From DATCTV01 sp964400685 (GTDB taxonomy: Bacteria > Desulfobacterota > Desulfomonilia > UBA1062), in assembly GCA_964400685.1 (NCBI GenBank), contig CAYNVT010000003.1, positions 11,517 through 75,516 of the forward strand: 64,000 bases of DNA, in the 5' to 3' direction. The first letter of the stretch is position 1, and the number at the start of each line of letters is the position of its first letter. Below, in pieces: positions 45,395 through 53,833 of this stretch. The translations under genes were made by a program, and so were the position numbers. Below the pieces are notes generated by a model. That model was not told the DNA's origin. It saw only the letters and a program-made list of their open reading frames with translations, and searched no databases.

Positions 45395-45557
45395 GTAATT
45401 TGTAGTTTTTCTCTTAGAGAATTTTTCAGCATAGACCCGAAGGAACGGTTCAAATAACACCAAAGTAACGATATTTTTCAGAAGCGCTGATTGATTCGGA
45501 ATATTATTCTTTCAAGACCTCGTTTATAAATTGTCGAATTCGCGGGTGAAGCCAATT

Positions 45558-46340
45558 CTACCCGGCCTGCACGTCCGTCTTGAATTCCGGCCTGGTTTCA
45601 GGGGGCCAGCCGTCCGGGGTTGCACCGGTTTTAAGGTACATGAAGTTGCAGCAATCAGCTCCGCCTGCAAGCGTCTGAGTCCTTTCGAGGCGTATCTTGT
45701 AAGTCTGATACATGGGATAGTCTATAAGACAGTTGTACTTCACATATTTTTCGAGCTTCTGATTCCTGTAGAATTTCAATATGCCGCATTCCGTCATGTT
45801 TATCCCGTAGTGCATCTCTTTGGCCGGTTCGACAAAGTCGAATACGAAATCGCCGGGGTAAGTCCTTTTCTGCGACCATAGGGCGCCCTTCTTCATGTAT
45901 TCCACAGCCCCGGCTGCCACCATCCATTGACCCTGCTGCTCCATCTTTTCCCTGGCAAGTTCGAACGATTGCTGCGCCATAAGATAGATCACATAGCCTA
46001 TCTCCCTTTCATTAAGACCCGCCCGCTCAAGAGGCCTGATGATGCCCATTGAATATGCGCCGCCCATGAGGAAGGAGGTATTGAAATTCTTATCCCCGCC
46101 TATCCACGGGATTACCGGTATTATTGAACGAAACCCCGTAATGCTTTCATCAATCGCCGCAGCCCCTCTCAAGTCACCCAGCTTTTCCGTGATCACGTGC
46201 CCGCAGGAATCCATCCATGAGGAAAACTCAGTCATGAGCTTCTTTTCATCATATTGGGTTGAAGGAACGCCGTTACCTGATCTTTCCGAATGTGGCGGCA
46301 GGGCCAGTGAAGTCAGAAGATCGCATCCGCATATCTTCAT
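45558..46340 (-). CDS. ATC-hydrolase-like protein
   Basis: A 260-residue cytoplasmic protein. The C-terminal part, GINMTECGILKFYR, DYPMYQTYKIRLERTQTLAGG and DCCNFMY, matches the L-2-amino-thiazoline-4-carboxylic acid hydrolase family (ring-opening enzyme of the cysteine route in Pseudomonas). The family is broad, with mostly untested members, so the activity is not assured. The N-terminal half is helical, with LMAQQSFELAREKMEQQ. It is the last gene of a minus-strand run, 28 bp after the sialidase, and faces the AT-rich island. Confidence 0.7.
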   Translation of the reverse strand: MKICGCDLLTSLALPPHSERSGNGVPSTQYDEKKLMTEFSSWMDSCGHVITEKLGDLRGAAAIDESITGFRSIIPVIPWIGGDKNFNTSFLMGGAYSMGIIRPLERAGLNEREIGYVIYLMAQQSFELAREKMEQQGQWMVAAGAVEYMKKGALWSQKRTYPGDFVFDFVEPAKEMHYGINMTECGILKFYRNQKLEKYVKYNCLIDYPMYQTYKIRLERTQTLAGGADCCNFMYLKTGATPDGWPPETRPEFKTDVQAG

Positions 46341-46368
46341 GATGATCCTCCTTTCTTTTTCACGCAGA

Positions 46369-47910
46369 CTAACCGGGTGTTTTCAATCGCTCGCAGGGTA
46401 TTTTAACCAGCATCAATCCTCCGCGATAATCGTATTTGCCCGCTTCAAAGAGCAGAAGCACGTCGCCGTTCGAGAGTGCGCAGAGCTGCGAATAGCAGGA
46501 GGGCCCGCTGTAGATTTCCATTTTTTCAGGCCAGGTCACGCCGTCGTCACGGCTGAACCTTAATGTCATGTTTCCTCTGGCGCACCCTGCAGGGTTGCTG
46601 AAAATTACATTGCCCGGCGTTGACGGAAGTCTGATGATGGAAGCCTGTGTTTCGGCATCGATCAGGGCATTATCTGGATACTGTTTGATCCATGTCTGAC
46701 CGCCGTCTCTGCTCAGGCCGACCTGTCTGGGCTGGCAGCGTTTGTAGCGGCAGTTCATATTTAGCGTTCCGTCCGCCATGATAAATGCCTGCGGCTCTTC
46801 GCCGATGCCCAGGTCTGCCCCCTTTCGCCAGGTCTTTCCGTGATTGTCGCTGTATATCACGTGCGCCCCCTTCTTTGTGCTGGGGCCAAAGAAATATGCC
46901 GGGACTACGAGCCTGGAGTTCTTCAGCTGAATGCCTGTGCCCGGACCTGTGCCGTATTCCATGCACAGGGGTGAGCTGTCGCATTTCAGATTGAGATCGA
47001 GTTCCTTCGTTATCTCGAAAGGCTTTTCGAAGGTCTTTCCGAAGTCAGTGCTTTTCATCATCCAGACTTCTTTGTTGTCTATGCAGTACGGCAGCCATAG
47101 CGTCTTCGTGTCGCGGTCGAAAACCGGGCAGGGGTTTCCGGCGGTACGCCCGCCCGCATCGAGAAGCACCTGTATCGGGCCCCAGGTTTTGCCGCCGTCA
47201 GTGCTGCGGCGCATCACGAGGTCGATGTCTCCCCAGTCGAGCATTACATCGGCGCGGGACTCTGCGATGGCTATGAGAATATCGCGGCCGAGATCATCCT
47301 TCATTGTGAGCATGGACGGTATGCGGTAGCCCCTGCCTTCTGGTATGCCTTTTTTGAAGAGCCACGTATGCTCAATGCCCGGGGCAAAGGCCGGGTTCCA
47401 TAAAAGGAGCGTTATCCCGAATGCGGCAAACAGAAACAAAAATGCGCATCCGGATATCACCATGCCGGGAACTCCGCCGCGGCCGCCTTTTGCAGAACGG
47501 AAAAGTGCGATTACGCCGTCAATAATCAGCAGAACGCCGAAGCCGACAAATGGGAGCGACAGGACGGCAAGCTCTGCGGCATCCATCATGTCGATTACCC
47601 AGAGGAACAGGAAAGAAAAAATGATGAGAAGAACGATTCCAAGGACAGGGTTGAGGACGGCGAAGATAATTCTGATAAGCGGAGCGGGATTTTTCTTTCT
47701 TTTGGCCGCCTCGGCGATAAGCCCGTAAAGCGAACCTGCAGTGAGCATTGCGGCAAATGTAATGAGTATCCAGGAGCCTCTGGCGATAATCTGGAATTCG
47801 CCGCCGAAGGATGTCAGCCATACGTAGACGACAGCTGAAAACAGCACGGAAAGAATGAAAACCAAAGCCCTGATTATGATATTCAGTCTCTTGCGATTTG
47901 AATCAGCCAT
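46369..47910 (-). CDS. Membrane-anchored sialidase (BNR/Asp-box exo-alpha-sialidase)
   Basis: A 513-residue protein with two parts. Residues 1-175 hold about five transmembrane helices (roughly 11-34, 45-68, 79-105, 110-138, 151-171). Residues 180-513 are a six-bladed sialidase-type propeller: YRIPSM (the FRIP box, RIP 196-198) then Asp boxes STDGGKTW (236-243), SDNHGKTW, SRDGGQTW and SRDDGVTW. Such enzymes release terminal sialic acid or related sugars outside the cell. The multi-helix anchor is unusual. ATG 47910 (MADSNRK) has GGGAGGG and is preferred over an upstream Met. Confidence 0.82.
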   Translation of the reverse strand: MADSNRKRLNIIIRALVFILSVLFSAVVYVWLTSFGGEFQIIARGSWILITFAAMLTAGSLYGLIAEAAKRKKNPAPLIRIIFAVLNPVLGIVLLIIFSFLFLWVIDMMDAAELAVLSLPFVGFGVLLIIDGVIALFRSAKGGRGGVPGMVISGCAFLFLFAAFGITLLLWNPAFAPGIEHTWLFKKGIPEGRGYRIPSMLTMKDDLGRDILIAIAESRADVMLDWGDIDLVMRRSTDGGKTWGPIQVLLDAGGRTAGNPCPVFDRDTKTLWLPYCIDNKEVWMMKSTDFGKTFEKPFEITKELDLNLKCDSSPLCMEYGTGPGTGIQLKNSRLVVPAYFFGPSTKKGAHVIYSDNHGKTWRKGADLGIGEEPQAFIMADGTLNMNCRYKRCQPRQVGLSRDGGQTWIKQYPDNALIDAETQASIIRLPSTPGNVIFSNPAGCARGNMTLRFSRDDGVTWPEKMEIYSGPSCYSQLCALSNGDVLLLFEAGKYDYRGGLMLVKIPCERLKTPG

Positions 47911-47995
47911 TATGCCCTCCCGTAAGAAATATATCATACCTTCGTCGCGACAATAAACCGGCTTTCATGTTCAGATATCGTAAAACCGGCACGAA

Positions 47996-49276
47996 TCAAT
48001 CGACAATTCTTCTTGAACCGTTCCCGTCTTTCTCAATTTTAAAAGAGTCAAGTATACCGCCGGAGGAAGTATATGCCTTGAATGAAAGATCGGATACGGT
48101 TATCGATATATGCTGGTACAGCTGAAGGTTTTCAGCCTTTACATCCGCCCACAAGGCCTTTGATTCATACATCTTGGGCCCGCTTACTGAGACTATGTAA
48201 ACCGGCCCCGGGTCCTTGCCGGGCCATCTGAATATATTGGGGCTTACCCCTCTGGCGTAGGTATGGTCGTGGCCCTGAAGCACCAGATCAACTTTGTATT
48301 TATCGTAAAGCTTCCTGAAAAAGAGATTAAGGAGGAAATCTCCGGTGCGGTTTTCAGCACCTGCAAACATCGGATAGTGATGGGTGACAACAGTCCATCT
48401 GCAGGGGTTGTCTTTAAGGACATTCTCGCACCATGTCCTCTGCGCTAAAAGGAGCCTGGGGCTGCTCATGGCTGTCGTATCGAGGGAGATTATACGCACG
48501 CCCTGATAATCAATATAATACACGGTGTTTTCAAGTTCCGCATGTTCCGGACCATTTTTAGGAAAGGCAAACTGCACCTTCCACTGAGGGGTGATGTCCA
48601 GATCATCATATTCGTGATTACCTGGCGTTGCTATGCAGTTGATTCCTGACTGCACCCAGCCGTCCGCCGCATGCCATTCGCCCCACTCTTCATCAGAGCC
48701 GTCATTGTTTATCAGGTCTCCGGCATGAATGATGAACCTGGCATCCGGCAGTTTTGTCCGGGCACGCCTGACAACATGGGACCACATGGAGGAAATGCTG
48801 GTCTGTGCGTCACCGAGATATATGAATGAAAACGGATCGGCTTTTAACGAGGCGGTCTGGAACTGATGCCATTCAGTCCAGACTGAACCGTCTCCGAGCC
48901 GGTAATTATAAACCGTGTCCGGGGTAAGTCCGGAAAAATTTACCGTATGATAGAGGTCAGACCAGCCCGGGCCGTTCAGGGTTTTTGTTGATGGAATATG
49001 CTGGCTGGAGTTGGCGGCGAAATAAGGCGACCCGTCTGACTGTGCTATCTGGGCCAGGGCATGGGTGACGCTGGTGTCCGTGCGCCATGTTACGGCCTGT
49101 GTTGTGGACGGATCATTCATCCAGCTTAAGATGATCCTGTCCGGACAGGCAGTTGAGGCATAGTGTCTGTTTGTTTCTGCTGCATGGATAGATACCGGAA
49201 CAAGTGCTGAAAGAGCCGCCGCAGCTCCTGAAAGTTTTATAAAACGCCTTCTGGATATGTTGCCGCTTCCTTGCAT
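47996..49276 (-). CDS. Tat-exported purple acid phosphatase-like protein
   Basis: A 426-residue exported metallophosphatase. SRRRFIKLSGAAAA is a twin-arginine signal. An N-terminal fibronectin-like domain (PDRIILSWMNDPSTTQAVTWR) precedes the metal motifs: YLGDAQTS, IHAGDLIND, ATPGNHEYDD, VVTHHYPMF and QGHDHTYARG. The two-domain layout is that of purple acid phosphatases acting on phosphomonoesters in the periplasm. The tyrosine that gives the purple colour may be the one in GNHEYD or later; I cannot settle it. It lies among other exported hydrolases. Confidence 0.9.
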   Translation of the reverse strand: MQGSGNISRRRFIKLSGAAAALSALVPVSIHAAETNRHYASTACPDRIILSWMNDPSTTQAVTWRTDTSVTHALAQIAQSDGSPYFAANSSQHIPSTKTLNGPGWSDLYHTVNFSGLTPDTVYNYRLGDGSVWTEWHQFQTASLKADPFSFIYLGDAQTSISSMWSHVVRRARTKLPDARFIIHAGDLINNDGSDEEWGEWHAADGWVQSGINCIATPGNHEYDDLDITPQWKVQFAFPKNGPEHAELENTVYYIDYQGVRIISLDTTAMSSPRLLLAQRTWCENVLKDNPCRWTVVTHHYPMFAGAENRTGDFLLNLFFRKLYDKYKVDLVLQGHDHTYARGVSPNIFRWPGKDPGPVYIVSVSGPKMYESKALWADVKAENLQLYQHISITVSDLSFKAYTSSGGILDSFKIEKDGNGSRRIVD

Positions 49277-49432
49277 GAGGACACCCCCTCAATAAAATTG
49301 AGTAATATATGATCTGAGGTATAAATCTTTTTTTTATCATTATAAACAGTGATCTGATTTAATATTATTACAAGCCGGTAACACCGGACACATCAGTGTT
49401 CCCGGCTCTATGTAAGAAGCAGTAATTGTTAC

Positions 49433-51652
49433 TTATTCAAACCAGACGGGCGCTGTTACTGCCATCTGATTTTTTTCGTCGTCATCCAGCGTGTTTTTGC
49501 TTGTCACCCTGGCAAAGTAATATGAACCTGCTGTTGCCGGAACGGTTACCCTGTATAGAATCCATCTGGTATCCATGTATTCGGCATATTGAATGCCTGA
49601 AGGATTGAAATTGCCGTTTGCGTCATAGACGTACTTTTCGGCTGCTATAGCGCCGCCGTTGGTGATTATTTCAATGCGCTGCACCGGTTCGTCGTCGGAT
49701 ATCATCAAGGAGATTTCCTGCACCATACCTGTTGCCGCAACACTCGAACCCATGAACGTGCTGCCCGACTTCAGTATGAGCCTTATGTTCGGATCATCCG
49801 TCGAATAGACTCTCCTTGCTTTCATGGCTTCGAAAAGGCCGTTTCTTGTGAGTTCTCCGGCTAATAAAGCCGTGCGGTGACTGTTGGCTGTCGGAGTATG
49901 GTTATCCAGGTTAGAAGTCGGTGCAACCTTCCATCCCCTGTCGAGAGCGGTTATGTAATACGGGAAGTATTCGAGGTCGTTGTTGCCGACATCCTTATTT
50001 CCTGTCTCGATTCCGAAAAAGTTGTCAGACACCGAATCATAAAACGCCAGGTCACCGAATATCCCGCTTTCCCTTCCTGGATGGTTGAACTGGGCCAATG
50101 CGCCTCTCTTGTCTATCCAATTGTATATGTCGTTTATATTGAGCAGGCCCGTCAGAAGGAAGCTTGTGTAATCGCTCGTGTTGTAGATGCATATGTGGCC
50201 GGTCAGCGGATGGCTCCACTCGAAGCCTCTCATTGCAACGAAACTGCCGTCTTTGTTGTAGAGGTCCGCGACCTTGCCGTTTGTTTCCCATTCCGAAGCA
50301 TTGGTAAGCGCGTCGTGATCGGTTATCACATAGAAATTCATGAGGCTGTACTGGGCCAGGATGAAATCGGTCTCCGGCGGGTTCTCTCCGTCAGACACAT
50401 TAGAATGGCCGTGAATATTGCCGAAATAAAATTTGTTTCCGTCAAGCATTTCCTGCTCAATTTGAGCCAGGGTTTTAGATTCGCCGGAAACAGGTTTGAC
50501 ATCGCCGAACCATATAGGTGCGGTTAATGAGACCTGAGTTTTCCCGCCACTCTCAAGAGTGTTCTTACCTGTTATTCTGGCAAAATAGTAGGAACCTGCA
50601 GCTGATGACACGCTTAACTCCCATTTAATCCATTCCCTGCCCATATACTCGACATATTCAATTCCGGTAGTATCTAGATTGCCGGCAAAGTCATACATCT
50701 CTTTCAGTGCGATTCTCATGCCCTTGTTCGTAATTATTTCAAGTCTGATAATAGGCTCGTCATCGGATACCATAAGGGTAAGTTCGGACGTACCCGCCGA
50801 AGGTGATAGTGTAGAACCCATCCATTCATTACCGGACTTGAAAATTATCCTTGTATTGATGTCATCCGTCGCATAGATGCGTCTCATCCTCATCGCATCC
50901 AGAAGTGCCGGTTCCGATAATTTTTTCGCAATCAGGGCGGTTCTGAAAGTGTTTTTTACAGCCGAAGCTTTTTCATTATTTGCTGAAGGTGCAACCTTCC
51001 AGCCTTTGTCGAGTGCGCTTACATAATACGGGTAATATTCGGAATCTGCGCAGGAATAGTCATTGTCAGCTGTTTCTATTGCAAAAATGCTGCGCGAAGC
51101 GTTTTCAGAATAGGCAAGGTCGTTGAAAACGCCTTTCTGCTCGCCCGGATGATTGAACTGAGCAAGGGCGGCATTATCGTCAATCCATGAATAGAGCCTG
51201 TTGAGGGATTCCATTCTATAGCCTTCATTGGTAATAATATCGTCAGTGCCGATTATGCTTGCATGTCCGAAGTGGGGGTCATTATAACAAAAACCCCTGA
51301 TCGCGACAAAAGAGCCGTCTTTCGTATAAGCCTTCGATGCCTCCTTCAGTCTTTCCCATTCATCGGTGCTGATTTCGTCGCTGTTATCGGTTATGGCATA
51401 AAAGTCCATAAGGCTGTTTCTTGCCATGATGAACTGCTGCGCAAAGCCATCCCCGCCCTGTGATCCTGAGGCTCCTGATGAGCCGTTGAGGCTTCCGAAA
51501 TAGATATTCATGCCGGAAAGGTTTGAAGATTCCTCTTCGATGAGTGGAATGCCATTACTTCCTTCACCACCGCACCCCGGGCCGGATATTGCAATGAAAG
51601 CCAAGGTAAATAATGCAACGATACCCCGAACGTTCCTCATAGATAAATGCAT
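49433..51652 (-). CDS. Lipoprotein with two tandem PHP/CehA-like domains, first one degenerate
   Basis: A 739-residue lipoprotein (signal ending AISGPGC, Cys27) made of two homologous halves, about 50-387 and 408-739. Each half has a PHP-type metallohydrolase fold plus a beta domain (YYFARxTxKNTL). The second half keeps the metal residues: H414-x-H416, D421, H446, E478, H486, H523, H585. In the first half the aligned positions are N56, S58, G63, N90, C122, then H130 and H168, and A229, so the site is mostly lost. It may act as a phosphoesterase with a non-catalytic partner domain. ATG 51652 has GAGGAGG. Confidence 0.82.
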   Translation of the reverse strand: MHLSMRNVRGIVALFTLAFIAISGPGCGGEGSNGIPLIEEESSNLSGMNIYFGSLNGSSGASGSQGGDGFAQQFIMARNSLMDFYAITDNSDEISTDEWERLKEASKAYTKDGSFVAIRGFCYNDPHFGHASIIGTDDIITNEGYRMESLNRLYSWIDDNAALAQFNHPGEQKGVFNDLAYSENASRSIFAIETADNDYSCADSEYYPYYVSALDKGWKVAPSANNEKASAVKNTFRTALIAKKLSEPALLDAMRMRRIYATDDINTRIIFKSGNEWMGSTLSPSAGTSELTLMVSDDEPIIRLEIITNKGMRIALKEMYDFAGNLDTTGIEYVEYMGREWIKWELSVSSAAGSYYFARITGKNTLESGGKTQVSLTAPIWFGDVKPVSGESKTLAQIEQEMLDGNKFYFGNIHGHSNVSDGENPPETDFILAQYSLMNFYVITDHDALTNASEWETNGKVADLYNKDGSFVAMRGFEWSHPLTGHICIYNTSDYTSFLLTGLLNINDIYNWIDKRGALAQFNHPGRESGIFGDLAFYDSVSDNFFGIETGNKDVGNNDLEYFPYYITALDRGWKVAPTSNLDNHTPTANSHRTALLAGELTRNGLFEAMKARRVYSTDDPNIRLILKSGSTFMGSSVAATGMVQEISLMISDDEPVQRIEIITNGGAIAAEKYVYDANGNFNPSGIQYAEYMDTRWILYRVTVPATAGSYYFARVTSKNTLDDDEKNQMAVTAPVWFE

Positions 51653-51785
51653 AAATCACCTCCTCAATATTTTAAAAAAGTTGAAAGAGGTTAAATATGA
51701 AGTGTTAAGCCAGTATAAAGATAACGTTAATAATCCATGTTATGGGGACTGATGCAAAATGAAAGGTGCTCTGTAATATCCTGCT

Positions 51786-52826
51786 TCAAATCCTGTCCTT
51801 CATGACATGAAAATGTATGTGTGATGCCGTTACTGAACTTCTGCCGGTATAAAGGAACGAAGCAAGCCAGACCGCCTGAAGAAATAGAATTACACCGGGG
51901 TTCCATAACGATATCAGTCCGGCCCTTATATCGACCGGTACAGGATAGCTCTCTAAAAATAGTGAAACAGCAAACGAGGATGCCGCTGCAATGATAGCCA
52001 TTACCTGATATGCGGAAAACTTCTGATTACCCCTGAAATCGGCCCTTAAGTATTCCGAAAGAAAACGCCATATCTGTGTAGTGCATACCGTCAGAATAAA
52101 AGACAAAGCAAAAGCTCCTGATAAAAAAATAATTGTGCCGGCAATACCCGCAATACTCAGAATGATTGCCGTAACGGCCTGAACTGGTATAATCTGGTGG
52201 CCGTCTAAATCCTGCGCATATGCAATCTTCTTGGTGTCTCCGTGAAAGACGAAGTTAAACCTGCTGAATAACTTTCTTATCGGTGCAGAACATTCTTTTA
52301 CGGGTTTGCCGTAGCAGCAGCCGAAACTTATGCAGGCAAGTCTTCCCATGCCTTCCCCAAAGGCATAGCCAACGGATATTGCAGCCAGAACTGCCATCAC
52401 AGGAACATTAAACTTGATTGGTTCGAAGCTGTTTGTGGCCAGAAAGATCCACGGAGCAAGAATAATTCCGATGAAAGATGCCCCGCCAACCGTGAATGTA
52501 TGCCTTTTCCCTTCTATTATTCTTGCAACGATCGCAGCTGCAGGCAGGCATAAAGCAATCACCGAAGCCGAAGCAATCATTATGGAAAGAACGGGAACTT
52601 TTAATGAACGAAGAAGAACATAAACTACTGACAATCCGAATACCGTTGATGTGGCGATAAAAAATCCATACCACAACAGGTTGACGCCCAGCCAGCCGTT
52701 TTCAGTTTTACGCACAGGCACGGTTGCCATCATTTGCCAGTTTTCATCCGGCAGCCTTCTGAATCCCCAGGCGAACATCGCCCCAGGAATCAAGGCTAGA
52801 ACAGCCAGGAATAAAAATTCCGCCAT
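51786..52826 (-). CDS. Lgt-like (prolipoprotein diacylglyceryl transferase family) membrane protein
   Basis: A 346-residue polytopic membrane protein resembling Lgt. GRLACISFGCCYGKP sits where Lgt has its GR-x-GC-x6-CCYG region, followed by HQIIPVQAVTA (cf. P-V-Q) and a late helix with FLSEYLRAD. The strict Lgt signature with N-F-x-N-x-E is not found, so it is probably a paralogue transferring a phospholipid-derived group to another acceptor. Its start, ATG 52826 with GGAG 7 nt upstream, lies inside the PSD gene (31-bp overlap), showing tight coupling with PSD. Confidence 0.75.
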   Translation of the reverse strand: MAEFLFLAVLALIPGAMFAWGFRRLPDENWQMMATVPVRKTENGWLGVNLLWYGFFIATSTVFGLSVVYVLLRSLKVPVLSIMIASASVIALCLPAAAIVARIIEGKRHTFTVGGASFIGIILAPWIFLATNSFEPIKFNVPVMAVLAAISVGYAFGEGMGRLACISFGCCYGKPVKECSAPIRKLFSRFNFVFHGDTKKIAYAQDLDGHQIIPVQAVTAIILSIAGIAGTIIFLSGAFALSFILTVCTTQIWRFLSEYLRADFRGNQKFSAYQVMAIIAAASSFAVSLFLESYPVPVDIRAGLISLWNPGVILFLQAVWLASFLYTGRSSVTASHIHFHVMKDRI

Positions 52827-53833
52827 TTGCCGCTCCATTCAGGTTCCACTCTATCCGCTATGCCGGACCTTACCGCGACCTCGGTCTCGACAATGGACCC
52901 GCCGAAACCTATCGAATACCTGCTGGACGCTTTTATGCGCATATTGGTCAGGATATCGTCGTGGAATTTTATGCGGCCTTCCTCGAACATAAGCACTACG
53001 GTAGAACTGCCCGGCATGAACAGGGCCTTAGGCATACCCCGCTCGACTCTCATCCCCTTTAGAATATCTCTCGGATAAAGATATTCTTTCGAGGAATAAG
53101 CCTGCCTTATATTACCGATCATGAGGGCCACGATCTCCACCATAGCGACGAGACCGATGCCTGTACCCCCGTCTACATCCGTGTCGATGACGGTGATCAC
53201 ACGCCAGTTTTTTGAAAAACTCTTCGATATCTTCATCACGATTCCCGGGTTGCACGAGTTCATACGGCCTTCTATCTCGTAGTTGTCCCTTACGATGCCA
53301 GTGACCGGACAGTGAGTGTAGTGATACTTATCAGGTGTGAGCCTGAATATTGCAAAGTCGCCCGAGGAAAATGGCTTGAGCCAGTACCTTCGACCGATGA
53401 GTTCCTCGAATGAAAAGAGCTTTTCCTTTAGAAATATGCCCGGTCCTTCTCTGAAAGAGCCGGCCAGCATTTTCGAATCCGCAGGGGAGACTATTTGAAA
53501 CGGATCATCAGGCATGGGCCTTGCGTCCCAGTATCTTATCTTTCTCTCGAAGATCTTCCTGGGCGTGTCGAGCATTTGCGGTGGGTCTATGCACTCGGCA
53601 AGGTCGATGCCTGAATCCCTGAGAAATCTTGCGGCCCCTGTCATCCTCGATCCGAGTACTGAATCAAAAGCTGTCCAGGAGAGAAGCCTGCTTATTCGTT
53701 TTGAGGTAAGTGCTCGATAGACCGCAGTCGAGTCTTCGATCAGCGGGCTGAAGACACTTCCTATAATGCCGTCCCCGAAAATCCTTTCGTTGACTATCCT
53801 GCCGGTATTTCTTTCGACATACTGGTGTATCAT
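52796..53833 (-). CDS. Phosphatidylserine decarboxylase family protein
   Basis: A 345-residue pyruvoyl-enzyme precursor. SPADSKML (116-123), the YHYTHCPVTG motif (170-179) with the catalytic His region, and PGSSTVVLMFEEG with GSS at 275-277 (self-cleavage making the pyruvoyl alpha chain of about 69 residues) are in the order seen in PSD. PSD decarboxylates phosphatidylserine to phosphatidylethanolamine at the membrane. The N-terminal 100 residues are as in the larger (non-Psd-A) forms. It overlaps the 786-residue gene upstream by 4 bp and the Lgt-like gene downstream by 31 bp. No pssA is in the window, so the physiological substrate may differ. Confidence 0.88.
   Translation of the reverse strand: MIHQYVERNTGRIVNERIFGDGIIGSVFSPLIEDSTAVYRALTSKRISRLLSWTAFDSVLGSRMTGAARFLRDSGIDLAECIDPPQMLDTPRKIFERKIRYWDARPMPDDPFQIVSPADSKMLAGSFREGPGIFLKEKLFSFEELIGRRYWLKPFSSGDFAIFRLTPDKYHYTHCPVTGIVRDNYEIEGRMNSCNPGIVMKISKSFSKNWRVITVIDTDVDGGTGIGLVAMVEIVALMIGNIRQAYSSKEYLYPRDILKGMRVERGMPKALFMPGSSTVVLMFEEGRIKFHDDILTNMRIKASSRYSIGFGGSIVETEVAVRSGIADRVEPEWSGKWRNFYSWLF

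Larger units (their letters stand above)
45131..45557. other. Intergenic AT-rich stretch at the right edge of the island
   Basis: This 427-bp gap has no gene I can support. It contains CAGGGACGCTG twice (45143-45153, 45207-45217), the right copy of the 14-bp repeat (45200-45213) and a 14-bp perfect inverted repeat (45363-45394). Composition returns to normal at the convergent gene ending at 45558. Confidence 0.6.

Noticed and set aside
43582..45557. CRISPR array suggested by repeated short words
   Set aside because: Repeats are few, unequal in spacing and not followed by spacers of constant length; no cas gene.
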